Source: an uncultured Kiloniellales bacterium (GTDB lineage Bacteria; Pseudomonadota; Alphaproteobacteria; Kiloniellales; JAKSDN01). Taken from it: DNA of 6,033 bases. Under the pieces are notes generated by a model that worked only from the letters and a program-made list of their open reading frames with translations, had not been told where the DNA came from and made no database searches. The DNA is taken from assembly GCA_937974415.1 (NCBI GenBank), contig CALJXB010000041.1, forward strand, positions 1-6,033. The letters run 5' to 3'. Each line of letters starts with the position of its first letter. The stretch's first letter is position 1. A program made the position numbers and the translations under genes. Of this stretch, positions 5,252 to 6,033 are shown one piece after another.

Positions 5252-6033
5252 ATGCCCGCCGAGCCCAATGCCAATGGCCCGCTCGGCCGCGCGGTGCTGC
5301 TCGCTTACGGCTTGCCGGGCTTGCCTCTGGCCGCGCTTCTCCTGCCGCTTTACGTAACGCTGCCGGCCTTCTATGCGGTCGACCTCGGGCTCGGGTTCGT
5401 CACGGTGGGGGTGGTGCTGCTGCTGGCCCGGCTGTGGGACGTGGTCACCGATCCGGTGATCGGCACCCTGTCCGATCGCCTGACCACGCGCTTCGGGAGG
5501 CGCCGCCCGTGGCTGCTGGCGGGCGCGCCCTTTGTCATGGTGAGCGCAGGATATCTCTTCCTGCCGGGCCCCGGCGCGGATTGGGGCAGTCTTCTGGTCT
5601 GGACCATGGTGCTTTATCTCGGCGCCACCATGATCCTGTTGCCCTATAGCGCCTGGGGCGCCGAGCTTTCCACGGATTACGATGAGCGCAGCCGGATCGC
5701 GGGCTGGCGCGAGGGCTTGGTGGTGGTCGGCACCCTGCTGGCCGCCGGCCTGCCGGTCGTGGTGGGGGCCGAGCGAGGCGCAGCGCTGGAAGTGATCGCC
5801 TGGTCGCTCTGGATCGTATTACCCATATGTCTGGCGATCACAGTCCGCTTCGTGCCCGAACGGCCCGCTGCCCGAAAGCGGCGGCTGGCCTGGCGACAGG
5901 GCCTGCGGCTGCTATGGCGCAACGGCCCGTTCCGGCGTCTGATCGCGGCCTACTTCCTGAACGGCATCGCCAACGGCTTGCCGGCAACGCTCTTTCTACT
6001 CTACGTCGAGCGCGTGCTGGAGGCTCCGGACTG
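5252..6033 (+). CDS. MFS transporter, GPH (MelB-like) cation symporter family; 3' end missing
   Basis: An open frame from ATG 5252 runs 260 codons to the window edge with no stop. GAGGA (5242-5246) lies 5 nt upstream and overlaps the TGA stop of the methyltransferase gene, so the two are coupled. The translation is strongly hydrophobic, with about six membrane helices visible (approximately residues 13-40, 46-64, 86-104, 113-133, 154-172, 179-200) and a seventh starting near 229. Family markers are RLWDVVTDPVIG (60-71), GTLSDRLTTRFGRRRPW (71-87, the MFS motif-A loop), LPYSAWGAELS (130-140) and DERSR (144-148). These match the glycoside-pentoside-hexuronide:cation symporter family (MelB fold), inner membrane. 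A MelB-like transporter also occurs in the sigma-E-linked cluster of R. sphaeroides, as I recall. The substrate is unknown. Operon position suggests a lipid-related molecule rather than a sugar, since the fold also includes lysolipid carriers such as Mfsd2a. Confidence 0.88.
   Translation, partial: MPAEPNANGPLGRAVLLAYGLPGLPLAALLLPLYVTLPAFYAVDLGLGFVTVGVVLLLARLWDVVTDPVIGTLSDRLTTRFGRRRPWLLAGAPFVMVSAGYLFLPGPGADWGSLLVWTMVLYLGATMILLPYSAWGAELSTDYDERSRIAGWREGLVVVGTLLAAGLPVVVGAERGAALEVIAWSLWIVLPICLAITVRFVPERPAARKRRLAWRQGLRLLWRNGPFRRLIAAYFLNGIANGLPATLFLLYVERVLEAPD

Noticed and set aside
1..6033. Mobile elements, tRNA/rRNA genes, CRISPR arrays
   Set aside because: I saw no transposase-like frame, terminal repeats, periodic repeats or RNA-gene signatures. 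All genes are intact or cut only by the window edges.

Overview
The window is GC-rich, tightly packed bacterial DNA. It carries an RpoE/ChrR (ECF11-type) sigma/anti-sigma pair with the gene cluster that normally accompanies it. This pair is best known from the singlet-oxygen (photo-oxidative stress) response of Alphaproteobacteria such as Rhodobacter sphaeroides, so an alphaproteobacterium is the most likely source. I cannot name the genus from the sequence alone.

Layout. Positions 1-110 (minus) hold the first 36 codons of a Bcp/PrxQ-type peroxiredoxin, which runs off the left edge. Positions 111-255 are non-coding and hold that gene's promoter and ribosome binding site, plus a small hairpin behind chrR. 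Positions 256-924 (minus) encode a ChrR-like zinc anti-sigma factor with a C-terminal cupin domain. Positions 921-1592 (minus) encode its ECF sigma factor, whose stop overlaps the chrR start as ATGA. Positions 1593-1827 are a divergent regulatory region. From 1828 to the right edge is a plus-strand operon: an FAD-dependent amine-oxidase-like oxidoreductase, a DUF1365 protein, a cyclopropane-fatty-acid-synthase-family methyltransferase, and a GPH-type MFS transporter that is cut by the window end.

The main result is regulatory. The same bipartite element, TGATCC-N16-CGTAT(A/C), occurs three times. Each copy is upstream of, and points at, a transcription unit: the peroxiredoxin (minus, 145-172), the sigma/anti-sigma operon (minus, 1624-1651) and the lipid operon (plus, 1702-1729). 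The spacer is exactly 16 nt in all three. This fits an autoregulated ECF11 sigma factor that controls its own operon, the divergent lipid operon and the adjacent peroxiredoxin.

How the genes may work together (inference). An oxidative signal releases the sigma factor from ChrR. The sigma factor then induces a thiol peroxidase and a set of membrane-lipid enzymes. The FAD oxidoreductase, DUF1365 protein and SAM-dependent acyl-chain methyltransferase together suggest modification of unsaturated phospholipid acyl chains. One candidate outcome is the methylated/furan fatty acids known from Rhodobacter and Rhodopseudomonas, rather than plain cyclopropanation. The methyltransferase differs from E. 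coli Cfa at two bicarbonate-site positions, which supports a subfamily with different chemistry. The transporter belongs to the superfamily that includes lysolipid carriers, so it could move a lipid-derived substrate.
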